From Rhizophlyctis rosea (taxonomy: Eukaryota > Chytridiomycota > Chytridiomycetes > Rhizophlyctidales > Rhizophlyctidaceae), in assembly GCA_027596075.1 (NCBI GenBank), contig JADGJC010000056.1:62001-126000 (forward strand): a stretch of 64,000 nucleotides of DNA, written 5' to 3'. Below the pieces are notes generated by a model. It searched no databases, had not been told where the DNA came from, and saw nothing but the letters and a program-made list of their open reading frames with translations. Below are positions 22,889 through 32,899 of the stretch, one piece after another. Every line of letters starts with the position of its first letter. The stretch's first letter is position 1. The translations under genes and the position numbers were made by a program.

Positions 22889-24619
22889 CTATTTAGGAAT
22901 TCGTCGCAACGTGTGGACGAGCCACAACGCTACGGACAGGAGAGTGAGTGATCCGCTCTGGTGAGCGGCTGCTAGCGGAATAGGAACCAAGTACAGCAAT
23001 GTCGTTATGCCCAATGTGACTTGCAGTGCTGCTACTCCAAGCAGTGCGTTTGTGGCGATGCGGGCCATTCGGGGCAGTGGTACGCGACGAGAGAACGCCC
23101 ACAAGCCGGTTACAGCAGTGGCAGTTGTCATGCCCTGCATGATGATATGTCCTTGTAAGCGCACCATCTCATCTAAGAAATTCAAGCGCGACTACATACC
23201 AGCACCCGATGATTGAACTGTACAGCAGAAGGATTCTCGAGTAGATTTAGATACCATGGGATGGGGTTCGGGTTTCGCTCACTGGGAGTTGAGTACGCCC
23301 ACATGTCCGAAGGTACAAACCCTTCCCCCATCTTTGGGAATTCATTATAGATCAATCCAGCATCAAGCCCAGCCACCAGCGCCCCTGGAAAAGAACATCA
23401 GATGGTTGGCAGTTTAATGATATAATCACATCTGACCTTACCTGACATTGCGGTAAGGAAGACCAATGCCGCAAGACCGCGAGACATACGGGAGAAAGTT
23501 TGCACACTAGGTTTCTTCAACAGTGTATTAAAGTTCTCGAAGCTCTGGTACACACGATGAGTCATTCGGCCAGCTGTTGAACCAAACACAAAGTCCATCC
23601 AACCTGAGACAACTTGGCCTTGTTTTCTCGCAAAATCTCCAATCCAGTCATCAACATGGTAGCGTAAATAATGAATGCAGATCCAAGATGAGCGGAAAGC
23701 CAGTACTGACTGACTCGCGGTACGGCGTGCGGCTTCTCCATGAGTTCTTCTGACAAGCCGCTTTTCACCATGTACCAGCCGAGTAAACCCTACCGCAGAG
23801 CAATCTGGTTCAGCATCCTTTTCTCGTACGTTTCTCAGAGATGAGCCCCACCTGTCCTCCGATCAAGGTAGCGACGAGAAGGGATCGGTTGCGTATACTT
23901 TTGGTCATGTAGCCCCTCCAAGCGAAGTATGCACCAGGTACGATAAAGGCCAATCCAATGAAGCGCCCCACCATCCGGTGGGCCCATTCCATGTAGAAAA
24001 TGGACTTGAATTCACTGAGCGTCATGTGATGATTCAACCTGTTGCGCCCGGAACATGCGTGAGCAGGGAATGCATGCATGGAAAAGACACATGACCATAT
24101 GCACGAGACATACAACTTATATTCCGGGAACTGCTTGTACTTCTCAAACTCCGCTTCCCATTCCTCTTGAGATCTGGGCGGTTTCATTCCGGTTATCAGA
24201 TTCCATTCGACGATAGATAGACCACTTTCAGTCAGTCTAGTCAAGCCTCCAAGAGCAACTATGCCGAATACTAGCGACCCTGCGAAGAGGTACCAATATC
24301 CAACAATAGGCCGACTGGTTGCTGGTTCAGACTGGGTTTCTGTTTTCTGGGTGGTCTCCGCGGTTGCAGAGGCGAAGACGGGTTGCGGAGGTATCGCTGC
24401 GGCAGCTACTTGCGGTGCGGGGCTTAAGGTAGAGAACGCATGACGGTAGTTTTGAATGAAGAGTTGAGAAATGGGTGTGGGGAAACGCGTGGTGGTAAGG
24501 GAAGTTCGGCACGCGTGAGAGAGAGCAAGAGGAGCCGCCTTCACCCATACAGAGCGCGCACCTGCACGACTGCAGGAGGACGCTACCCTGCAGCCAAACC
24601 GAGGCAGTAGGTTCAGCAT
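22889..24619 (-). CDS. COX15: Heme A synthase COX15
   Basis: Inner-membrane enzyme that hydroxylates heme O to heme A for cytochrome oxidase. Exons: 24619-24114, 24038-23852, 23789-23604, 23544-23442, 23384-23200, 23134-22889; 470 aa. An Arg/Ser-rich presequence precedes [20 protein letters not shown]. Conserved blocks with heme-ligand His: [44 protein letters not shown] and [11 protein letters not shown]. ATGs exist upstream in the same frame (to 24796); 24619 was chosen because the peptide from there looks like a targeting sequence. The 3' end converges on ARFRP1, 144 bp away. Confidence 0.95.
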
Positions 24620-26235
24620 TCCGACAGCTGTCGTTGTATGCTGACTAGGAAGATCTAGCCCGACCCTGCTAATGGAGGGGAGTGCGGAGAAAGTAAACTG
24701 CCCAGCGTAAACAATCGGGAAGCGACAGATCTGGACCGAGTTGTGATTTGAGTCACCCAATACCCAAGCCACATTCATCAATCGCGTAAGCCACATATGC
24801 GCGGGCTCTGTGGAGTAAGCTGCTCAGGGTTCATGCTGGATCAAGCATGGGAGTTATGCACTACGGTGGCCATCCTGTAAATTGAACACTCGTCTATCTT
24901 ATGAGCGTGGCACAACGTGCAAGAGTTTCATCCAAAACTTGTAATATTCAAGAACTTCGTTTCAGTGAACACACTTATGAGAGTCATTGATTCTCATCTA
25001 CACAACAGCCTCGGATTCCTGCGGATCATGTGCAGACCGATTCAAGCCGACTCCGCTTTTCATTGTTCTGATGTGGTGAAAACGGATCTCTATGTGATCC
25101 GACATTTGACGCGTATATGATTTTGGGTGCATGTTTTACGTTCATAACTTGATCGACCGGAATGTCCTCAACGGCCTTTGCTGGAATGGATTCCATTTCG
25201 ATGACCGCAAAACGTGTTACCATATCACAGAACGTAGGTAGATCCCGCAAATTCCATAATCACCATTGTCGAATCCCTCTTTCCGCTCTATAGTCGAGTT
25301 GAATGCACAACATAAAATATAACATTGCCGCCCGAACAATCAGAAAGCCGTTCATGACATCATTTCGTGTCCAGGGTCCCTGCCCAACATTCCTGCTGCT
25401 TCGGTTGTTCAATAGCTCCAAGTGAGTCAAGTGATCAGCGGAGCTTAATTCGCAGACGGTTTTTGGGTTTGGTGAACGGTCATTTTGTATAGCAGCCGGC
25501 GGCATCCCCGTCTGCAATTGTTCGTATGAGGGGTGGCCTTGAGAACGGACTAAGTCTGTGATTCACAATGACTCAACCGGAGTCCGCACCTTATTTTTGT
25601 GGTCCGGCGCCACCGACCTTTCGTTGGTCCCTTTTGGATCAAAAGGGAGATATCTGAGCCACCCACAGGCTGGAGTGCGAAACATTCCGCAGCAGGGCAG
25701 ACACTTGGGCCGTAGACGCGCAAAATTCAATATGAGGCTTGGTTGTACAGGGGTTGGACACCCAAAATTGGTTGCGCGTCTAAGGGGCCACTCTCTCCTT
25801 CCCTGTCAAACGGCAGGCAGGATGAGCAGGATTTTTCATTTGCATTGCTTGTGGATGGCCCCTACTGGCCGTTGCCGTTGAGACCGGTCCCCAATGTGCT
25901 GATGGAGACGGGGTTCGCCATGTGTTGGCAAATCTGCTATCATTTTCATCCCAGTTCTTGACTGGTTTAATCGCGGCGCTGATCCCCATGCCTGGTGGTG
26001 GATCCGTTTTGTAGAGCGCTGGACCGGGTTGAGTGCAGGGCGGCTCCGACCAACAATTCTTCTCCGTTATGGCCACCACTGAAAAACGAATCATCGAATA
26101 TTATAACTTCAGGACCGGTCTTGCAGACCTTCCACCATTCTTGGCTTCTTGGCATTATCGTCGCTTTTGTTGAGTTCTCCGACCATCACTTCGGCAATAG
26201 CGTACCTTCAGTGATTTCTCTTGCCTGCCTCGCAA
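24620..26235. other. 1.6-kb interval without a supported gene
   Basis: Short open frames occur on both strands; the most protein-like, on the minus strand at 25026-25520, lack domains and are split by stops. A 9-bp-arm hairpin TCCCTTTTG-GAT-CAAAAGGGA lies near 25627-25647. The 3' end is the upstream region of the membrane-protein gene at 26236. Confidence 0.45.
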
Positions 26236-27479
26236 ATGAGGAGGGCGAGGATCTTTTATGGTCGGCATATTTATGTAGGCCTATCGGGATGGCTGTTGTT
26301 GATACCAAATTTTGTTTATGGCGCAGCGCTTCCGTCTTTACTTGGTGAGAACAAAGAGTCTTTCATTATGTGTGGCGCGAGTCAAACTAACGTGCCCCAG
26401 CAGATACCCCATTCCCATCCCTTTCACCACGCACTGTAAAAATCCAATTCGTTGCCCCACCGCCAGAACTGATTCCGTCCTTTCTCGCGGATATTCCAAA
26501 CCTCGTCACACTCATCGCATCCGTCGGTTCCTTTATCCTAATCGTCACTCTCATTGGTACAATTCCATTTCTCCACAATGTGTACAAAATCCGAAGGGCA
26601 AGGGCACGCCAAGGGGAGTTTCAAAACCAGGCGACCCTTTCGAGAAATGGCACATTGGGTCGAAAGGGATCAGATGCTTCGCTTGGGGGCATGACGAGGA
26701 ACGGGACGATAGCCAGAACGCATACGCGGACAAGGTCAGACGAGGAGCTTGGGCAAGTTCCAGGTGGATCGTTGAAGCGGAAGAAGTCCCTGCCTTGGGC
26801 AAGGTCCAAACCAAACAACCGAATGTCCACCGTCATCGCTGTTGGGAAGGAAAACGGGGCATCGTACATGGCCAGAACAACACCTGAACCAACACCACCA
26901 CCATACCCACCTCAACATCGCCGTAGTCCATCGTCAGGATCTCAACCAGATCCAACACCACCAGCCCGCTCCGCATCCCTTCACCGAAAAGCATCTCTAC
27001 CGACACCCACCCTTCTCCCCAACCCACCATCACCACCTCGTCCCGCCATCAACATCGACCGCCGCAGAAGTAGATCCCTTGACCAGTCAATAGACCTCAC
27101 ATCTCTTGCGCAAAGGAACTTTCAAACGAACCCACTCCTCCCCCATTTGAAACCCCTAGCACATATCTCTCTATCACCCTCCGTTGATGCTCTTGTGGAA
27201 GCCTACTCTCGTGACTCAATGGCAAACATTCCTACACGAGGCAACCTGCCAATAAGGGCCACTACGGCTCAGGGTCCAAACTCGTCACTGAACCGACCTT
27301 ACGCCGCCGGTCGTCGGACTCCGGGCTTGCCAAAAGATCGTGAGACGCTCAAACGCATCAATTCAGTTTCTACGACTCGGTCGAGTGCTTCGGGGTTGGG
27401 GTCGGGGATGTCATGGCAGGTGGACGATGAAGCCGCTAATCTTTTACCGAGTAACAATTGGGTTAGAAGAAATTCATGA
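26236..27479 (+). CDS. Single-pass membrane protein with long disordered cytosolic tail
   Basis: Not recognised. Exons 26236-26344 and 26404-27479; 394 aa. MRRARIFYGRHIYVGLSGW and the following Leu-rich run to GAALPS look like a signal peptide. A short lumenal part (about 45 aa) is followed by one strong transmembrane helix, VTLIASVGSFILIVTLIGTI, and a stop-transfer KIRRARAR. The remaining 280 or so residues are Ser/Pro/Arg-rich, with repeated RNGT and RSxS motifs that could be kinase or 14-3-3 sites. A type I topology is inferred. The 3' splice site is CAGCAG (26398-26403): both AGs are in frame, so two proteins differing by one residue may be made. The long exon starts upstream of any ATG, which is why the first exon is needed. 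Confidence 0.7.
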
Positions 27480-27504
27480 GGGGCATCGTTGATGGTGATA
27501 ATGG

Positions 27505-27694
27505 ATCTTCTTTGTACATGTTCGTCCTAACTGTAGTATCCTGGCACACCCGCTTTGTATATATAAAACGAAGTTTGTAGCATCGAATGTTCATCCAGTA
27601 ATGCATACTGTAATACTATATTAAATCTTCTTTGTACATGTTCGTCCTAACTGCAGTATCCTGGCACACCCGCTTTGTATATATGTAACGAAGT
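27505..27694. repeat. Direct repeat of about 70 bp, period 120 bp
   Basis: 27505-27574 and 27625-27694 are nearly identical, both beginning ATCTTCTTTGTACATGTTCG and including GTATCCTGGCACACCCGC. Only a few substitutions separate them. The repeat starts 26 bp after the stop at 27479, so it lies in the likely 3' UTR or terminator region of the membrane-protein gene and 100 bp before the translin stop. Confidence 0.9.
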
Positions 27695-27796
27695 CTTCCA
27701 TAACTCGATTCAAAAATTGGAGTTTGCCTTTCACCGATCACTGCAACTTAAATTACATTATGTAACATATATACACAAAGCCGTACACGACAGCGT

Positions 27797-29202
27797 TTAA
27801 GCATTGCCCGCTGGTTTGTCCCCACCACCGTCTGGCTTGGTGGCCAACTTCCGCACCGAAATGTCATAGACAACCTGGATGAAGAAATGAGGTTACGTGG
27901 TGGGATCACCATCAAGGTTACCGCAATCATAATGCTGACCTCTTCCGTCTTCTTGATGTCGTACTTGATGCTGTCGAACCTCTTCCTCAACGCATCATTC
28001 TTCAGGTTCAACAACTGAAATCCGGAATGGAGGTCCACAATGAATTGATGTATTCTGTAGAGAAACGGACGTTAGTGCTCAAGTCCCAACTGTACCAAAT
28101 TGCAAGTGGACTGTCATACCTGAACGGTCTCTGGAAATCGCCATGCGTCACACTGCGAAGCCGTGACAATGTAAACAAACATCCTTCTTGCAACAAAATA
28201 GTCGAAATGTTCTTACCAGTTCACAGCGAGCCGGGACTGAAATAGCAAGTCAGACCATCAGCATCGAGCGCGGCAACCAGTCAAAGATACATATTGATTC
28301 TCACCAGCTCGCCGGTCAGAGACACCATTCCGTGCAGAAGATCCTCAATCCCAATGTGAAACTTCGAGTCGTCCCCGCGCAAGCTCACGCTCACTGCGTG
28401 AGCCATTCAGATCTGTGACCAGTATTCCAATTCCACATTTGTATGAAGTACCTCCAAGCATCTCTTCCACTTCCGGAATGGTAATCAACCGCTCATGCTG
28501 TAGGTACGTGGTATATGCAGCTAGATAGCAGGCTATGACAGGATCGGATCAGCCGTCCACCACCTCGAGTTGAGTGCCACACGCGTCATACCTTGTTGCA
28601 AGGCAAACGTCCACATTCCATTGTACCTGCAATGCGCCCCAACGCATCAAATATTCCATCAGCAATAGTGCACCGGTTTATAGAAATACTCATGTTAACG
28701 CACCGATAGTATTGGTCTGCTGGGATCAATTTGGCAAGGTTTTGAATGTTTGTTTGGATGTCAGCGAAACGACTGCGGGCGGTTGCGCTGACTTCAGCGA
28801 TGACTATACAAAGGATCGAGCGGTCAATGATGGACAATTCTATTAGGGTTAGGGGAGCAGTCTGAACAAAAGGGCATAATAGGTACCAGCAGGTGTGGTG
28901 ACTGTATGAACTTTGTTCAGGATCGCAGCTAGTTGTACCAGGGGTTTAGGACGTGCCACTCTTTGAAAGAAGGTATGGCCCCCAAGGGGCGCCATTCTCA
29001 GAAAGCTCTCTCACCAACAGTTCTGCAAGTCCTGTCCAGTTCACGCACGGCCGAACGGATATTCTGTAGCAGATCGTTCCCACGAGTTAGTCAAACGCGC
29101 AAAATGAAGAGGCTTGAAAGACTCGACGCGACTTGCCTCTCTCACATCCGTCTCATTCTCGAGCGTCGCTTGGATGTCTTGAAAGAAGTTCAGATCTGTC
29201 AT
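27797..29202 (-). CDS. TSN: Translin
   Basis: Single-stranded nucleic-acid-binding octamer subunit; with TRAX it forms the C3PO endoribonuclease. Eleven exons: 29202-29137, 29063-29015, 28958-28887, 28803-28704, 28626-28592, 28532-28452, 28393-28305, 28236-28217, 28152-28120, 28054-27940, 27874-27797; 245 aa (human 228). Family matches run the full length: LNFFQDIQATLENETDVRE, KLIPADQYYR, ACYLAAYTTYLQHE, FHIGIEDLLHGMVSLTGELSRLAVN (in part), THGDFQRPFRIHQFIVDLHSG, FQLLNLKNDALRKRFDSIKY and VVYDISVRKLA. The first intron has a GC donor (GAG|GCAAGT). Exons as short as 20 and 33 nt make this gene a good test of any gene predictor. No TRAX gene is in the window. Confidence 0.93.
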
Positions 29203-29318
29203 ATTAGTCGTGCGATGGGTGATAGTTTGGGGGTGGAGAAAGGAGCAGGGGAAGGGTGCTGGGTTGCATATAAATAGCGGGGGGCTCACGGAGGCGTGCA
29301 TGGAAGCCACGATACCCG

Positions 29319-29425
29319 ACTACAGGTCCCTGGAAAAACTTAAGGTACTCTTCCAGTCACTAAGCCCGTGGCACAGTGATTTTATACGTCCACAACTACC
29401 TTACCTTCTTCCAGGGACCTGTATA
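29319..29425. mobile_element. MITE-like element with 25-27 bp terminal inverted repeats
   Basis: 29321-29347 (TACAGGTCCCTGGAAAAACT...) and 29397-29423 are imperfect inverted repeats: the outer 13-15 bp are perfect and about 22 of 27 match in total. Read inside the outermost TA, the element runs CAGGTCCCTGG...CCAGGGACCTG and is flanked by TA on both sides, the target duplication of Tc1/mariner elements. It is about 100 bp long and cannot code for a transposase. Its right end abuts the TATA box of the gene at 29477. Confidence 0.7.
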
Positions 29426-29428
29426 AAT
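29422..29428 (+). promoter_or_regulatory. TATA box for the gene at 29477
   Basis: TATAAAT, 49 bp before the ATG, directly at the right end of the MITE-like element so that the element's TA is part of it. A second TATAAATA lies at 29269-29276, upstream of the element. Position fits a start site near 29455. Confidence 0.5.
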
Positions 29429-29476
29429 GCTGCGGACCAGCTGCGGAGTTTCCTTCCCAAAATAATTCCCACCAAA

Positions 29477-30145
29477 ATGTCTTCCATAATCATCGACGAA
29501 CCTTCCCACCCCTCCACCAGCGCAAACCCACCCCCAGAAGCGCCCACAAACCCCTTCAACAGCCGCACAGTCACATACATCCGCATAGGAGCCAACCACG
29601 CACTACGCGCAGTCATCTTCCTGCGAAAAATCGACTGGAACTGGTTTGACGACAAGCGACTACAACAAGTGATAACTGCTTTGTTTCCTATCATCCCCAC
29701 AAAGCTAGCCAGCGTCCAAGGTGTAGGAGGTAAAGAGTCTAAGGATGCCGGATTTGCTGATGTATATCGAGGAGGTAAGCTGGACCAGAAATTGAGGATG
29801 AACGAACAGGCATTTTATGGAATCATTGAAATATGTCGTAGCGGATTGGCAGATGGCCTACTATCTAAAAACCACGGATGTCCGTCACTCAGTAATGCTA
29901 AAGGTGAGATCAGTGGAACGACACTCCCCAATGCACCTATCTTATTGGCCATCAAAAAGACGGACACATACAACGGCTTGATGGTGCACCCTCGGACATT
30001 AGCGGTCATCATAGAACCGTATGACTCCAAAGGCACAGGAAAGCCGCCAGACTTCCTTGGCTTCAACTATCGAAGCAACTTGATCATTCAAGATTCTGTC
30101 AATGACGCATCAAAGTTGAAGCCTGGTAGATCCGATGATTTTTGA
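29477..30145 (+). CDS. Hypothetical protein, single exon
   Basis: Not recognised. 222 aa without intron. The frame is open upstream, but 29477 is the first sensible ATG (ACCAAAATGTC). After a Pro/Ser-rich start come predicted strands and helices with no known motif: an early KIDWNWFDDKRLQQVITALF helix, a Gly-rich ADVYRGGKLDQKL turn and a C-terminal FLGFNYRSNLIIQDS strand. The composition is that of a soluble globular protein. It is divergent from translin (274 bp between starts), and the MITE-like element sits in that gap. Confidence 0.6.
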   Translation: MSSIIIDEPSHPSTSANPPPEAPTNPFNSRTVTYIRIGANHALRAVIFLRKIDWNWFDDKRLQQVITALFPIIPTKLASVQGVGGKESKDAGFADVYRGGKLDQKLRMNEQAFYGIIEICRSGLADGLLSKNHGCPSLSNAKGEISGTTLPNAPILLAIKKTDTYNGLMVHPRTLAVIIEPYDSKGTGKPPDFLGFNYRSNLIIQDSVNDASKLKPGRSDDF

Positions 30146-30324
30146 TGCAACTATAGTCTACCGGGGTGAGCCATAGCATAAGATGGAACCCTCCAAACAC
30201 CAACATGTTCTTAAGATCCCCTTTTGATTTCCGGTGGACATTTGCATTATAGACAAAATTCGTTCTTGCCCAAAAGCGTTCGCAAAAACGTTACAGATAT
30301 TTACAGATTGCGATGCCAAAACGA

Positions 30325-32642
30325 TCATGCATCTCTCTGTTGCACGCACTCAGGGACATGCAGCATCGTAATCTAACGAGTGAGAGCGTGAGTGCATCAC
30401 GAAATAAACAAAGCCAGTCCCATTACGTACCGTTCCGTTATCCAAAGTACATGCCAGCCTGTCACCTTTGTCATTCCAGCGCAGTTCCTGCATTGTTCCT
30501 GGTTGGTTCCACGACCGCACTACGGTACCGTCCTGTTTCCAATGCTTGAAATGTCAAACCTCGTCCAATGACCGCAAGACATCAAAACAACAGAACAAAC
30601 CTTCAATGAATAGATCACAGCTGACGATCCTTCGCCCACCGCCATCGCAGCGAAATAAAGCCCGTTGGGACTGCCCGTAACAAAGTGAAATTCCGATGGA
30701 TTTGGCCGCAGTACTCGTTCACATTCTCCTCGCTTGGTGTTCCATATCCGTAGCATTCCGTTCTCAGTTGACACCCTGGATAAGGTGGTTGAGTGCCGGA
30801 GTCTATCAGGCAGAAGTGTGTTGAAATGCGCTTACGTCAGTAACGATGGTCGGGTGCCACTCTCAGCAAGTGGCCCGCACCACGACAAGAATTGGATGGG
30901 GGATTCATGACCGGAGAAACGCCAGAGGGGCTGTGATGAATCCATTGTCCATATTGCTGCCGTGCAATCATCTGACGCGGATGCAAGATACTTCTTTTGC
31001 GGATCCCATTTGACTGCATTGATGTCACCCTAAAAATAGTGAATCGATCAGTCAGCCATTTGGTTTCAATCATTGTTGTTGCTTAGCACATACCTCATGC
31101 GCGGTCCATGACATTATTGGGATTGGCGATCCCAACTGACAGACGTATATCTGTTTATCAGTCGACCCAGTGGCAATTGTGGTATCGTCGCGCCAGTCCA
31201 CATCCATAACCGCATCTGATCGTCAAACAAATGTAAGCCATATCATTCATGGTCAATGTGCGATTCAGCTGACCTGAATGATATTGGAAGCTCTGTCGTT
31301 TATCTCCTGTGACTGCATCCCACACTATGGCGGTAGAGTCCATGCTGGAAGTCGCGAACAAATCCCCCTTCTTGTTCCATTTCAAGCTCGTGATCAACCC
31401 CATGTGTTCGCGGTGCATGTGAAACTTTTGCGTACCTGCTTACGAATGTAAGCAGTCTATCGTTATTCTTACAGTCGATCACCGACCCACCCTTGGAGTC
31501 GTAAATGTATACATCTCCGTTCGAATCGGCAGCAGCTAGTAATGTACCGGCAGCCTTCGCGACATGAGTTAGAACTGACAATTGCGAGGTCATGCTTGCA
31601 ATGATTACATACATTCCACTCTACTGCCGACACTGATACGGGCTCGTCCCCTTCTCCCGATGTGCTGACCGGTAGTACCATCAATGGTGCCCCATCAGTT
31701 GCGCCGGAAGTGGGGAACTTCCATATTCGGATCGCACCGTCTTCGCCGCTGATGCCTCATTAGATTCGAGAATCATGACGTTTTACACGCACCTTACTCA
31801 CCCAGCTGCGACAAGGTTGGCGGACCGATTCCAACTGCATACAAAGACCTGTTCGTATTCACAATGAGACAGGATTCAGGCCCGGAATTCGGCCATGGAG
31901 ACCTACCCGCGCCGGGGGACCATTCAGGACTGTTGCAAAGCTGTTTGATGAACTGGGTTTCGAACTCTCCACATTGGCAGTGCCGTCAATGTCCATCAAA
32001 TCGCTATCAGGTCCTGTGGTCATTGGTGCTTCTGTGGAACTGAGTCAGGGACGTCCCCATGCCAATTCGAGCATTGAGTCTCACCATTCCCTTCCGCATT
32101 CGACCCTGTTGCGTCCTTTCGCGCTTTTCTCTCACGCTCAGCCTTTTGACTTCTCTTCTCTTCCCGTCTTCTGCTTGACGAAGACGTGTCGTCCTTCCTC
32201 GACTTCTTCGTTGCCCTTCCGTCCTCTCTCTCTTCGTCCTCTGGCGTCGTCTCACATACGTGAGTTGTCAAAAGGTTGAATGGTACGTTGCATTTTCGTT
32301 CAGTTCCGTCCTGTCAGCAGTTTGAGTAGGCTTTCGAGGTATTCAACAATATCCGCGAGGGTCCTAAAACGCACATCCTGTATATGGTTTTCCACCTCAA
32401 GATACTGCAAGCCCTTTTGCAGCAGGCTTATCAAAGCTCCCGGACGAACGCTGGCTCCTTTGATATCCGCTTTGTGGACGGCGCTCTCGTGCTGAAACGC
32501 AAAGGTGGAATGACTGAAACCTGGAGGAGGAGAAAGTCAACGACACGCGCCTCCCGTCACATAGATAGTCATGGAAATTCGTACCTGACTCCAGAAGATA
32601 TCTGTACACCAGATAGTTGACTTCGTCACTTGTTATGCTCAT
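30325..32642 (-). CDS. TBL1: TBL1/Sif2-like LisH-WD40 corepressor subunit
   Basis: Nuclear scaffold of the NCoR/SMRT (animals) or Set3 (yeast) histone deacetylase complex. Thirteen exons: 32642-32585, 32520-32375, 32250-32085, 32031-31907, 31848-31802, 31748-31613, 31554-31491, 31435-31274, 31215-31094, 31029-30836, 30775-30601, 30544-30431, 30372-30325; 518 aa. The LisH start MSITSDEVNYLVYRYLLESG, then GFSHSTFAFQHES and ALISLLQKGLQYLE, match TBL1 closely. A basic KKSRK/RRREEKR linker looks like a nuclear signal. WD repeats follow, with IRIWKF, AIVWDAVTGD, KQIYVCQLG, AIWTMDS and LRIWNTKRGE strands. The end of exon 2 and the last exon are the least certain. Divergent from the Nol8-like gene. 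Confidence 0.93.
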
Positions 32643-32899
32643 TCTGTTGACAGGATCATGAAGAGCGAAAGTGCTGAATAGTCAACGAGGAGAGGGGGAC
32701 TTGGTGATAAAGACGGGAGGAACGAGGGGGGAAGGTGTCTGATGTGCGATCTCGGAGGTAAGCCACCTGAAGCGGCTTGACTACGCGTAAGCCACGCACT
32801 GATCGTCAGCCACTTCTGAATTATTTTTGTGCACACTTTCCTCACTCCCTTATGCTCATCTTGTAGGGAAGCTGTTCCCACTAACAAGGAATTGGAGCA

